Shown here piece by piece: positions 8,174 through 16,204 of a stretch of DNA of 38,316 nt. The position numbers and the translations under genes are program-made. The notes under the pieces were generated by a model, which made no database searches, had not been told where the DNA came from, and saw only the letters and a program-made list of their open reading frames with translations. The DNA comes from an uncultured Ruminococcus sp. (lineage in GTDB: Bacteria; Bacillota; Clostridia; Oscillospirales; Ruminococcaceae): NCBI GenBank assembly GCA_946621745.1, contig CAMOOV010000005.1:1-38316 (forward strand), written 5' to 3'. Numbering within the stretch: the stretch's first letter is position 1; every line of letters starts with the position of its first letter.

Positions 8174-9102
8174 AAAAATATCTTTTGAAGCGGCTGATCA
8201 TTTCGATCGTGACACTTTTCTGCAGCGTGCTGGTCATGTTCCTGCTGCTGAATCTGATGCCGGGCTCTCCGTTCCAGAATGAAAAGCTCAGTCCGGAGCA
8301 GAGAGCATTGCTCCTCAGCAAATACGGGCTGGATAAGTCTCTGCCGGAGCGATTTTTCATCTATCTCAAAAATCTGCTGAAGGGCGATTTCGGTGTCAGC
8401 TACAGTCTGGCCGCGAATGTGCCGATCTCCGATCTGCTGAAGGCGCATATGCCGATCTCGATGATCCTCGGCTTTGTCGCAATGGTGATCGGCAGTCTGA
8501 TCGGCATGAGCGTCGGCTTCTTCTCCGCGCTCGCGAAGGACAGCATCGGCGACAAGCTGTGCTCTGTCCTGACGATCATCGGCATTTCGCTTCCGTCCTA
8601 TCTGTTCTCGATCTTCTTCTCCTACACGCTCGGCTTCCGCACCGGAACGCTGCCGATGCTGTTTGAGCACAGTCATCCGGTGCTGTCCTCGATCATGCCG
8701 GTGCTGTCCTATGCGCTGCCGGTCGCGGCGGTGGTCTGCCGCTTCACGCGGGATGAGGCCGTCTCGGTCATGGAGTCGGATTATGTGCTGTTCGCGAAAA
8801 GTCAGGGCATCAGCGGAATGCGCCTGCTGACCGGCTATATTCTCCGCAATTCGCTCATGCCGGTCATCACCGTCATAATGATGCTGCTGGTCGGGCTGCT
8901 GTCCGGCTCTATGGTCACGGAGCAGATCTTCTCGATCCCCGGCATCGGCGCGCTCCTGACGAAAGCGATCACCGCAAATGACTACAATGTCGTGCTTGCG
9001 CTGACATTCGTATATGCATTTATATTCATTGCAGCGCGGCTGCTGCTGGATGTCCTTTATGGCATCATTGATCCGCGCATTCGCGTCAGCGGAAAGGGGT
9101 GA
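8170..9102 (+). CDS. oppB: Oligopeptide ABC transporter permease (OppB/DppB-like)
   Basis: The 310-residue protein is full length for the family, with six predicted membrane segments: the N-terminal helix (about 9-30), a periplasmic-side stretch with YGLDKSLPERF and GDFGVSY, and the BPD-transport core. The EAA-like loop DYVLFAKSQGISGMRLL contacts the ATPase. AAAGGAG precedes the ATG, which overlaps the stop of the binding-protein remnant. The gene has no visible lesion although its ATPase and binding protein are broken. It may survive by chance, or work with components encoded elsewhere. Confidence 0.9.
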   Translation: MKKYLLKRLIISIVTLFCSVLVMFLLLNLMPGSPFQNEKLSPEQRALLLSKYGLDKSLPERFFIYLKNLLKGDFGVSYSLAANVPISDLLKAHMPISMILGFVAMVIGSLIGMSVGFFSALAKDSIGDKLCSVLTIIGISLPSYLFSIFFSYTLGFRTGTLPMLFEHSHPVLSSIMPVLSYALPVAAVVCRFTRDEAVSVMESDYVLFAKSQGISGMRLLTGYILRNSLMPVITVIMMLLVGLLSGSMVTEQIFSIPGIGALLTKAITANDYNVVLALTFVYAFIFIAARLLLDVLYGIIDPRIRVSGKG

Positions 9103-9107
9103 GCGAG

Positions 9108-10130
9108 ATGAGTGAACAAACAAAATATACGCCGACGGAGGCTGATTTTCAGTTTGCCAAGCGGGATGCGGAAGCGGAGACTGATACGGTCTTTGCGGGT
9201 GAGAGCAGCGGAAGGGCTGCATTCAAGGCATTCTGTTCGAAAAAGCGCAATATCATAGCGGTCGTAATTCTGCTGCTGCTGATCCTGCTGAGCATCATCG
9301 TCCCCTATCTGACCGGCCACAGATATGATGCGCAGGATCTTGATGCGGCGAATCTCGCGCCGAAGATCCCGCTGCTCGCAGACGACTCGGAAACGGTCTA
9401 TCTCACAAGCGGCACGACCGTCCGCAATTCGTATACGGATCTGGGGCTGGAGAATGTCAGCTATCTGTTCGGCACGGATCATCTTGGCCGCGACCTGTTC
9501 TCCCGCTGCTGGCAGGGACTCCGCGTATCGCTGCTGGTCGCGCTGGCCGCGACGGTCATCAATTTCCTGATCGGCATCAATTACTGCATGATCTCCGGCT
9601 ATTTCGGCGGAAAGACCGATATGATTATGCAGCGTATCGTCGAGATCGCGGTCAGCATTCCGTCGCTGGTCGTGGTCACATTGATGATGCTGGTGCTGAA
9701 GCCCGGTGTCGGCACGATCATTCTTGCGCTGATGATAACGGGCTGGATGGATATGAGCATCATTGCGCGGACACATACGCTGCGTGTCAAGGATCAGGAA
9801 TATATCCTCGCCGCCCGAACACAGGGCGCCGGAAAAATCCGCATCATATACAAGGAGATCCTTCCGAATATTTTCGGCTCGCTGCTGACACAGGCAATGG
9901 TCAATATTCCGTCTGCGATCTTTATGGAAACATTCCTGAGCTTTGTCGGTCTGGGACTTCCGATGGGAAGCTGCTCGCTCGGCAGTCTGATTTCGTCCGG
10001 TTTTGACAACTGTCTGCTGCATCCCTATAAGCTCGTGCCGCCGGTCATCATTCTGGTTCTGCTGATGATCGCCTGCAACCTGATCTCGGACGGACTGAGA
10101 GACGCGCTGGATCCGGCGCATAAACGCTGA
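9108..10130 (+). CDS. oppC: Oligopeptide ABC transporter permease (OppC/DppC-like)
   Basis: ATG 9108 sits six bases after AGGGGTG and is preferred over the GTG at 9099, which overlaps the oppB stop. The 340-residue protein has the OppC layout: a cytoplasmic N-terminus of about 45 residues, TM1 (about 48-70), an extracytoplasmic loop with FGTDHLGRDLFSRCWQGLR, the conserved signature of this permease class, then the permease core with the ATPase-contact loop EYILAARTQGAGKIRI. It pairs with oppB to form the membrane channel. It is the last gene of the operon and is followed by a strong terminator. Confidence 0.9.
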   Translation: MSEQTKYTPTEADFQFAKRDAEAETDTVFAGESSGRAAFKAFCSKKRNIIAVVILLLLILLSIIVPYLTGHRYDAQDLDAANLAPKIPLLADDSETVYLTSGTTVRNSYTDLGLENVSYLFGTDHLGRDLFSRCWQGLRVSLLVALAATVINFLIGINYCMISGYFGGKTDMIMQRIVEIAVSIPSLVVVTLMMLVLKPGVGTIILALMITGWMDMSIIARTHTLRVKDQEYILAARTQGAGKIRIIYKEILPNIFGSLLTQAMVNIPSAIFMETFLSFVGLGLPMGSCSLGSLISSGFDNCLLHPYKLVPPVIILVLLMIACNLISDGLRDALDPAHKR

Positions 10131-10152
10131 GATTCCTGTTCATTTCAATCGC

Positions 10153-10197
10153 ATACAAAAGGCCTGCGGAGATGCTCTCTCCGCAGGCCTTTTGTAT
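10153..10197 (+). terminator. Terminator of the opp operon
   Basis: ATACAAAAGGCCTGCGGAGA pairs perfectly with TCTCCGCAGGCCTTTTGTAT around a five-base loop, a 20-bp stem containing the T run. Its symmetry makes it likely to work for both strands, so it may also end the rubrerythrin transcript coming from the right. Confidence 0.9.
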
Positions 10198-10287
10198 AAA
10201 ACGGAAAATATGCGGGCAGATGACAGACCAGGCAATCAGGCGGGAACGAATCAGCAATTCATTCCGTCACCGATTCGTTGTAGTTTA

Positions 10288-10881
10288 TTATATTGATGTC
10301 AGCGGCGCGAATGCCTTCCGGACTGCAAATCCCTGCACAGCATCGCAGACCGGGCAGCGCTGCGGCGGCTCCGTTCCCTCATGAATATGACCGCAGTTCA
10401 TGCAGAGCCAGACGGTCGGCTGATCCTCCCGGAACAATTTCCCCTGCTGCATCCAATCCGCAAACTGACCGAACCGCGCCGCGTGCTCCGCTTCTACCGC
10501 TGCGATCTGCCGGAACAACGCGGCGATCTCCGGCTGCTCATCACGCACGGCAGTTTCCGCAAATGAGAAATACACATCATCAGATTCCGCCTGTTCATTC
10601 TGCTGTGCAGCGCGGAGAATCTGCGGAAGATCGTTCAGCGGATCCAGCGGATATGCAGCCGAAATACTGATCTGCCGGATGCCGTTTTTTTGCAGTTCCG
10701 CAGCAAACAACTGCGCGTGTGTCAGCTCCTGCTTCGCTGTGAATTCAAAAAGCTGCCGCAGAACCGGTAAACTCTGCGCAGTTGCCTCCTTCGCCGCCAA
10801 CAGATAACGCGTATGCGCCTGACACTCCCCTGCAAACGCCCGCATCAGTGCGGCGCAGGTCTCTGTATCCTGAAAATTCAT
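10288..10881 (-). CDS. rbr: Rubrerythrin-family peroxidase
   Basis: ATG 10881 has GGGAG seven bases upstream and is chosen over the TTG at 10899. The 197-residue protein has a ferritin-like four-helix diiron domain (about 1-150) with iron ligands in GECQAHTRY, ELTHAQ and EAEHAARF, then a rubredoxin-like domain (about 160-190) with CMNCG and CPVC holding one mononuclear iron. Rubrerythrins reduce hydrogen peroxide to water in the cytoplasm of anaerobes using electrons passed through the rubredoxin site. The gene stands alone, convergent with the opp operon and divergent from the macro-domain gene. A weak inverted repeat (10246-10278) follows its stop. Confidence 0.92.
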   Translation of the reverse strand: MNFQDTETCAALMRAFAGECQAHTRYLLAAKEATAQSLPVLRQLFEFTAKQELTHAQLFAAELQKNGIRQISISAAYPLDPLNDLPQILRAAQQNEQAESDDVYFSFAETAVRDEQPEIAALFRQIAAVEAEHAARFGQFADWMQQGKLFREDQPTVWLCMNCGHIHEGTEPPQRCPVCDAVQGFAVRKAFAPLTSI

Positions 10882-10951
10882 ATGATCACTCCCGATCAAA
10901 ATTCTGCCTTCGCAGTAATGCTATTATATCCGCCGTTTCACGGATTATGAC

Positions 10952-10980
10952 TTGACGAATACACCGAATCGTGCTACAAT
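10952..10980 (+). promoter_or_regulatory. Sigma-A promoter of the macro/HTH gene
   Basis: TTGACG (10952-10957) and TACAAT (10975-10980) are spaced by 17 bp. The expected start point, near 10987, falls on the ribosome site GGAGGTG at 10987-10993, so the leader would be only about 13 bases long. Confidence 0.75.
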
Positions 10981-10999
10981 AAAAGCGGAGGTGAACGCT

Positions 11000-11968
11000 A
11001 TGGCACTCAGACCGGTCATTGCAGATCTGACGCAGTTTCGCTGCGATGCACTGATCTTACCAAAATATCAGGAACAAAATTCATTGCCGTATTTCGCTCA
11101 GGCAATGCGAACGGCAAATCACTGCGGCATCGGTGAATGTATCATCGCTGAGCCGACACCGAACTGCCGAACGCTGATCGTCATGACTGCTCCGGAATGG
11201 TGTACCGAAAACGCTGAACAAACCGCTGACTGTCTGCGGAACAGTCTGGATGCAGCAGTTCATCAGAAATGCAGAAAAATCGGCGTCGGTCTGACCGGCA
11301 GCGGATCAGCCTGTGAATGTGATCAAACACTGACGGGTGCATATGTGCAGGCGATTCTGGAATATCCGCAGCTTGATGCTCTGGATGTTTACCTGATCGT
11401 TCACAGAACGCAGGATACTGCCGGTCTCCGCAGAAAGCTGGATCCGTTCATTCTAAGCAAGCTCCCCACGTTTCCTCCGCTGCACGCGACAACGACAGCA
11501 CCGGAAAAGCGAGCGATCGGGATATTCGGCCGACGGAAATCCGCATTCAGAAGAACCGCGGCATTGGCGGAATGCGAGGAGATGTGCGAAAGCGCAGTCT
11601 CCCTCGATGAACGCCTGAAGCATCTCGATGAAGGCTTTACCGAAATGCTCCTGCGCCTGATCGACGAATCCGGCATGAAGGATTCCGAATGCTATAAGAA
11701 AGCCAATGTCTCCCGGCAGCTTTTTTCAAAGATCCGCTCCGATCTTCGGTATAAGCCGAAAAAGGAAACTGTCCTTGCATTTGCACTGGCACTGGAGCTG
11801 GAGCTTGAGCAGACAAATGCTTTGCTCAAAACCGCGGGCTATTCGCTTTCGCACAGCAATGTATTCGATATTATCATTGAATATTTCATCAGCCAGCGCA
11901 TTTACAATGTGTTTATCATCAATGAGGCACTCTACCAGTACGATCAGCCGATGCTCGGCTCTGAGTAA
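11000..11968 (+). CDS. Eroded macro domain fused to a helix-turn-helix-like C-terminal domain
   Basis: ATG 11000 follows GGAGGTG by six bases; the upstream start of the ORF track would lie before the transcription start. The protein has 322 residues. Residues about 1-140 align in layout with macro (ADP-ribose-binding) domains: strand VIADLTQFRCDALILP, a central AVHQKCRKIGVGL strand and the final DVYLIV strand. The usual NAAN, GGG(V/I) and STGIYGYP loops are absent, so ADP-ribose binding is doubtful. After a linker, residues about 210-320 match the C-terminal domain commonly joined to clostridial macro proteins (EMLLRLIDESGMKDSECYKK, an HTH-like module ending YDQPMLG). A VWA gene follows. A signalling or regulatory role is likely; the exact function is unknown. 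Confidence 0.7.
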   Translation: MALRPVIADLTQFRCDALILPKYQEQNSLPYFAQAMRTANHCGIGECIIAEPTPNCRTLIVMTAPEWCTENAEQTADCLRNSLDAAVHQKCRKIGVGLTGSGSACECDQTLTGAYVQAILEYPQLDALDVYLIVHRTQDTAGLRRKLDPFILSKLPTFPPLHATTTAPEKRAIGIFGRRKSAFRRTAALAECEEMCESAVSLDERLKHLDEGFTEMLLRLIDESGMKDSECYKKANVSRQLFSKIRSDLRYKPKKETVLAFALALELELEQTNALLKTAGYSLSHSNVFDIIIEYFISQRIYNVFIINEALYQYDQPMLGSE

Positions 11969-12006
11969 AATGTCGCCCGGCAGTTGACCTTTTTCTTCCG
12001 TCTTTG

Positions 12007-12015
12007 TGGTATGAT
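12007..12015 (+). promoter_or_regulatory. Possible extended -10 promoter of the VWA gene
   Basis: TGGTATGAT is an extended -10 element. A TTGACC at 11984-11989 is 20 bp upstream, too far for a normal -35, so recognition would rest on the TGn motif. The predicted leader is about 40 bases and contains AAGGAGG. Confidence 0.4.
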
Positions 12016-12061
12016 AAAGATACAGAAAACAAACCGCCTGAACCACAAAGGAGGAATCACC

Positions 12062-12688
12062 ATGAAAAAGAATCTGACCGAAATGATTTTCATTCTCGAC
12101 CGCAGCGGTTCGATGAGCGGACTGGAGCCGGATACAATCGGCGGCTTCAACGGTATGATCGACAAGCAGCGGAAGGAGGAGGGCGAAGCACTGGTCACGA
12201 CTGTGCTGTTCGATACGCGCTCCGATGTGCTGCATGACCGGCTCCCGCTGGAGCAGATTCCCCGCATGACCGATAAGGATTACTGTGTCGGCGGCTGCAC
12301 AGCCCTGCTGGATGCCGTCGGAGAAGCAGTGCGAAAGACGGAAACGATCCACAAATATGCCCGCGAGGAGGATATGCCGGAGCATACACTGTTTATCATC
12401 ACAACCGACGGTCAGGAGAATTCCAGTACAAAATTCAATTACGCCGAGGTTAAGAAGATGATCGAATCCGCTCAGAAAAAAGGCTGGGAATTCCTGTTCC
12501 TCGGTGCTAACATCGACGCCGCAGCAGAAGCCGCACGCATCGGGATTTCCCGTGAGCGTTCCGCCAATTATGCCGCAGATGAAGCAGGCACCAGAACGCT
12601 CTTTGAAGCTGTATGCGATACGGTCACATCCGTCCGGCGGAAAGGGATCATCCACGCAGACTGGAGCGAAAAGCTGGAGAATCGCTGA
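12062..12688 (+). CDS. Stand-alone VWA (von Willebrand factor A) domain protein, TerY-like
   Basis: ATG 12062 follows AAGGAGG; the earlier start of the ORF track lacks a site. The 208-residue protein is nearly all one VWA fold. The metal-ion-dependent adhesion site is complete: DRSGSMSG (about residues 12-19), Thr in GGCTALLDA, and Asp in TTDGQEN. There is no signal peptide or membrane anchor, so it acts in the cytoplasm, where such proteins serve as metal-dependent scaffolds, for instance in tellurite/stress or AAA-ATPase systems. No MoxR ATPase or ter gene is nearby. It lies between the macro/HTH gene and a HEAT-like repeat gene, which suggests a shared complex (inference). Confidence 0.85.
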   Translation: MKKNLTEMIFILDRSGSMSGLEPDTIGGFNGMIDKQRKEEGEALVTTVLFDTRSDVLHDRLPLEQIPRMTDKDYCVGGCTALLDAVGEAVRKTETIHKYAREEDMPEHTLFIITTDGQENSSTKFNYAEVKKMIESAQKKGWEFLFLGANIDAAAEAARIGISRERSANYAADEAGTRTLFEAVCDTVTSVRRKGIIHADWSEKLENR

Positions 12689-12702
12689 CGCAATCCGGTA
12701 GT

Positions 12703-12732
12703 CTGACCGGTCAGGGATAACTGACCGGTCAG
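12703..12732 (+). repeat. Two identical 12-bp palindromes in tandem
   Basis: CTGACCGGTCAG occurs at 12703-12714 and again at 12721-12732, separated by GGATAA. Each unit is a perfect palindrome, so together they form either two dyad operator sites or one 12-bp stem with a six-base loop. No T run follows on either strand, so a simple terminator is unlikely. The site lies 14 bases after the VWA stop and 83 before the HEAT-like gene. Confidence 0.75.
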
Positions 12733-12815
12733 ATGCGTTCGATCCGACAGCTGCGCTCTTGGCGGTGCAGCCCTGAACACCGGAATCATTCCGAATAAGC
12801 GAAAGGAGCTTCGAT

Positions 12816-14387
12816 ATGCAGAATAAGAAAACGACACAAGCCCAGTGCATCATTGCACGCTATCAGGCTGAAATGAAGATCAACGATGACAGAAATGCCT
12901 ACGCTTATATGTATGCACCGCGCAGCTACAACAATCGAAAGCTGCGTCAGAATTACTGCTTTCCGATGCTCTTTTCAGCGCTCTTTTATGATCCGACGCC
13001 GGAACAGATCTGCTATATCGCTGAACAGGCGGATCATTTGCTCTGGCCGAAGCTGCCCTTTTTTGCAGAGAAGCTGATGCAGCTTGCATCCGCGGAAACC
13101 GGCAATGCGGATGCTGTCGCGGATTGGCAGGCTGCGATTCCCGAACACAGTCACTACGACATTTTACGGCCGATTCTGGTTTTTGGCTCTGCACATCCGA
13201 ACGGGTATGTGCGTGAAAAATGTGTCGAGCAATTTACCGGAAAGGAAATGTTCCAAACGGTCGGATATACGCTGATGCGGCTGAATGACTGGGTGCCGGA
13301 AATCCGCCGGACTGCCCTGCGAACGCTCGGTTTGCAGATGCAGCAGCCGCACACCGCCGATGACCTGCTTGCATCTATGCACTGCATTGAGAAGCTGCGC
13401 AGAAGTGAACGCGCATATCGGGAACCGGAGTTCTCTATGGAAAAGCTGGATCTCTTTCTCATGCAGTATCTGGAAGCAGATCCCAGCCGCAAATGGAATG
13501 CAAAAGGCAATATCCGCTTCTGCTACAAGCTGTTTGCGCTGCATCCGGAGCCGCAGTATCGCGGCCTGATCCTGCATTTTTATCAGGAGGAATACAGCGG
13601 CGAGCTGCGCTGTATGCTCGAACGGATCTATATGCAAATGTCAGGCGGATCGGTTCCTGCAAAGGCGCTGGAATTATTCATGCAGGACAGTTATGAGCAC
13701 GTCCGGCTGATCGCATATGACTACCGCTTAAAGCACGAAGGATTCTGGGACGGCTTTGAAAATCTGCTGCTCTCCCCTTCCCGCCGGATCCGCATTTTTG
13801 CAAAAAATCAGATGCGCAGTGCGGGCGCTGATTATCTGCAATTCTGCCGCAGTCACCTGCCGGATGCACTGCCGGCGCTCGGCGATTTCGGCACGGCAGA
13901 GGATATTCCGCGCATTCGTCCGTATCTGGAATCGCATCCCTGTGAAGCAATGTATGCGCTGGTGAAGCTCGGTGCAGAGGACGGAAAAGCGCTTATTCTG
14001 AAAAATATGCAGAGTCAAGATGCAAAGCTGGCCAAAGCTGCATACCATCTGGCGCTGTCGCAGAAATGTCTGGAAGCTACCAATCTGCTGCCGGTGATGC
14101 AAAGCACAGCCGATCCCATACTGCAATACCGCATTGCGATGCTGCTCACAAAAGACGGAATCTGGCCGGCGATACCCTATTTGCTTCGCTTTACCTGCGA
14201 TTATCCGAAGCTGAGAAGTGATCTGTATTATATGATCTGGAAAAGAACGCGCGAAAAAGGATATGTGACCGAAGAATTATCGCAGGAGATCAGCGCTGCG
14301 CTTGCTTACGCCAGAGAAAGAAACGCGATTCCGTTTGAGCTCAACAATCATATTTGTATCCAGCAGCGCAGACAGAACTGGCAGTGA
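12816..14387 (+). CDS. HEAT/armadillo-like repeat protein of unknown function
   Basis: The 523-residue protein starts at ATG 12816, with AAAGGAG nine bases upstream. It is soluble and mainly alpha-helical. Repeating helix pairs carry HEAT-like signatures such as HPNGYVREKC, DWVPEIRRTALRTLG, DSYEHVRLIAYDYR and SPSRRIRIFAKNQM, spread over about residues 120-480. Such solenoids usually bind proteins or nucleic acids; no catalytic motif is visible. The gene follows the VWA gene on the same strand by 127 bases with tandem palindromes between, and probably belongs with it. Its TGA stop (14385-14387) directly abuts MITE A copy 3, so the insertion may have clipped or reset the C-terminus (NNHICIQQRRQNWQ). 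Confidence 0.7.
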   Translation: MQNKKTTQAQCIIARYQAEMKINDDRNAYAYMYAPRSYNNRKLRQNYCFPMLFSALFYDPTPEQICYIAEQADHLLWPKLPFFAEKLMQLASAETGNADAVADWQAAIPEHSHYDILRPILVFGSAHPNGYVREKCVEQFTGKEMFQTVGYTLMRLNDWVPEIRRTALRTLGLQMQQPHTADDLLASMHCIEKLRRSERAYREPEFSMEKLDLFLMQYLEADPSRKWNAKGNIRFCYKLFALHPEPQYRGLILHFYQEEYSGELRCMLERIYMQMSGGSVPAKALELFMQDSYEHVRLIAYDYRLKHEGFWDGFENLLLSPSRRIRIFAKNQMRSAGADYLQFCRSHLPDALPALGDFGTAEDIPRIRPYLESHPCEAMYALVKLGAEDGKALILKNMQSQDAKLAKAAYHLALSQKCLEATNLLPVMQSTADPILQYRIAMLLTKDGIWPAIPYLLRFTCDYPKLRSDLYYMIWKRTREKGYVTEELSQEISAALAYARERNAIPFELNNHICIQQRRQNWQ

Positions 14388-14546
14388 TATTGATGTACCA
14401 ATTAATTGAAGAATAGATGCGCAGGATTTTTGTTGTGAGACAAGGCAGAAAGCCGCCGCCTTGCTGACGCAAGGCAAGGATTTCTAACGCAGTATCACGG
14501 CAAAAAGACAAGCAGATATCTTCAAGAGATAGTTGGGACATCAATA
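14388..14546 (+). mobile_element. MITE-like element A, copy 3 (159 bp)
   Basis: Same terminal repeats and orientation as the copy at 5629-5790, differing by a 3-bp deletion near the left end and a few substitutions. It begins immediately after the HEAT-like gene stop codon. GCAGTG occurs on both sides (14381-14386 and 14551-14556), but the spacing does not fit a simple target duplication and the other copies do not repeat it. Confidence 0.88.
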
Positions 14547-14673
14547 TATAGCAGTGGGAACAGAACACTCGCTGCTGTCAGCTTTGCGGTACGGCTCAAT
14601 ACACACAGAAAAACACCCCTCCACCGATACAGGAAGATCATTGCAGCGTCCATTCACACCGAGATGAATATGA

Positions 14674-14818
14674 TATAGGCAATACCGCACAGAGCTGGCG
14701 GTGCAGATACGCAGTCAGATTTTTCGTGCAAGATGACGGAAAATATGCAAGTAGATGCGCTGCCAAGCTGCCAGCCGGGCTCCGGTCGTCAGGCAGGCTT
14801 TGTGCGGTGTTGCCTATA
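14674..14818. mobile_element. MITE-like element B (145 bp, different terminal repeat)
   Basis: TATAGGCAATACCGCACAGA at the left end matches the reverse complement of the right end (TATAGGCAACACCGCACAAA) at 18 of 20 positions, and GC continues the match. The interior has a shorter GC-rich inverted segment but no gene; the ORFs over it are shadows. The ends are unrelated to element A. It lies in the gene-free stretch 14547-14844, where I see nothing else apart from this and the next terminator. Confidence 0.65.
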
Positions 14819-14844
14819 GAAATCATCCGGGCGTATTACTATGC

Positions 14845-14886
14845 AAAAAAGGACAGATACCTCGTTGATGAAGTATCTGTCCTTTT
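14845..14886 (-). terminator. Terminator of the ahcY-punA-deaminase operon
   Basis: GGACAGATAC (14851-14860) pairs with GTATCTGTCC (14873-14882). On the minus strand the stem is followed by TTTTTT. It lies 26 bases after the stop of the last gene of the minus-strand operon. Confidence 0.88.
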
Positions 14887-14911
14887 CCGTAAGATCCGGC
14901 CTTTCAAATCA

Positions 14912-16180
14912 TCAATCTGTCAGCCGGGAAAGACGCTTTTCAGTATCAGCAATAATCTCTGCCGGCGAAGCGCCGATGAAATATTCACCGTTCTCATAGA
15001 GGATTTTGCCTGCACACATCGTCAGTCTGACATTCATGCGGTCGCCGCTCAGCACAAGGCTTTCGGGGATATGATGTTTCGGCTGAAGATTCGGTGCATG
15101 GAGGTCGATCATAATGAGATCCGCCTGCTTGCCCTCTGCCAGCACATCACAGTCATGCAGACCCATTGCCCGCGCAGAGCCGACGGTCGCCGCACGAAGC
15201 AGCTCAGCCGCCGGAATTGCAGCAGCATCCATATGCCGCAGCTTCTGCAATACCGCACCGAGATACATTTCCTTAAACGGATCAAGTGCATTGTTCGATG
15301 CAGCGCCATCCGTACCGAGCGCAAGCTGTACGCCCTCCTCATATGCCTCCTTCAGCGGCGCAATACCGCTTGCGAGCTTGGCATTCGAGCAGGGGCAGGA
15401 AATCAGCCAGAGACCGTTCCGCTTCCAGACGGCTCTGTCCGCCTGATCGAACCAGACACCGTGGAATCCGCCGCCGCCGTTTTCCCACATTCCGAGCGAC
15501 TCAAAATACTGTGCGGGTGTTGCGCCATGGCGCTCGATGCATTCGAGCTGCTCCTTTTCGGTCTCGCTGATATGCGTATAGACCGGCTCATGCTCGGCGC
15601 GTGCCAGTTCTGCAACACCGCGGTGCAGGCTCTCATCGCTCGTGTATTCAGCATGGAAGCCGAGCCGGTAGCCGATGCGCGGATGCATATTCCGGTACTT
15701 CTGAAACTGATCGTTCAGCCGGTCAACATCCTTGGCCGTTCCGCTGATGCTGCCGCAGAGGATTGCACGCATTCCGGATTCGATCGCTGCCTGCACAGTG
15801 CTTTCCGGATAGAAATACATATCAAAAAACGCAGTCGTGCCGGATGCGAGATATTCAAGGATCGCGAGCCGGTCGAAGGCATAGACATCCTCGGCAGTCA
15901 GCCTGTCCTCATAAGGGAAGACCTTCTCGAACAGCCATGTCTGGAGCGGCACATCCTCCGCAAACGAGCGCAGAAATGTCATCGCGGAATGCGTATGCGC
16001 ATTCTTGAAGCTCGGCATCAGCAGATTGCCGCCCGCGTCGATCTCGCGCTCAAAGGCCGGAAGCTCCGTCGGTGTTTCGCCGATATAGCTGATCTTATCG
16101 CCGTCCGTCCAAAGCTCTCCGCTCCGGATCGTACCGCCGTCCTCCATTGTCATGATCTGTGCATTGTAAAATCGAATCAT
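14912..16180 (-). CDS. Amidohydrolase, MTA/SAH-deaminase-like
   Basis: ATG 16180 follows AAAGGAA; the TTG start of the track is inside the ribosome site region. The 422-residue protein is a metal-dependent amidohydrolase with NAHTHSAM (two metal His, about residue 62), HAEY, HISE and GTDGAASNN (catalytic Asp), the pattern of the ATZ/TRZ-type group containing 5'-methylthioadenosine / S-adenosylhomocysteine deaminases. These convert the adenine of SAH or MTA to hypoxanthine, releasing ammonia in the cytoplasm. Its position in one operon with ahcY and punA supports SAH or related nucleosides as substrate. It could also act on 5'-deoxyadenosine or guanine; the exact substrate cannot be read from sequence. 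Length is normal. Confidence 0.85.
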   Translation of the reverse strand: MIRFYNAQIMTMEDGGTIRSGELWTDGDKISYIGETPTELPAFEREIDAGGNLLMPSFKNAHTHSAMTFLRSFAEDVPLQTWLFEKVFPYEDRLTAEDVYAFDRLAILEYLASGTTAFFDMYFYPESTVQAAIESGMRAILCGSISGTAKDVDRLNDQFQKYRNMHPRIGYRLGFHAEYTSDESLHRGVAELARAEHEPVYTHISETEKEQLECIERHGATPAQYFESLGMWENGGGGFHGVWFDQADRAVWKRNGLWLISCPCSNAKLASGIAPLKEAYEEGVQLALGTDGAASNNALDPFKEMYLGAVLQKLRHMDAAAIPAAELLRAATVGSARAMGLHDCDVLAEGKQADLIMIDLHAPNLQPKHHIPESLVLSGDRMNVRLTMCAGKILYENGEYFIGASPAEIIADTEKRLSRLTD

Positions 16181-16204
16181 TTTTGATATTCCTTTCTGCA
16201 ATTC

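Noticed and set aside
8140-10121. Long minus-strand ORFs of 360 and 354 residues opposite oppB and oppC
   Set aside because: They are rich in His, Arg, Gln and Asp, have no ribosome site, and lie fully antisense to permeases with clear family motifs. They reflect codon bias.
14381-14556. GCAGTG on both sides of MITE A copy 3 as a 6-bp target duplication
   Set aside because: The right repeat is four bases away from the element end and the other copies do not show the same spacing, so it may be chance.
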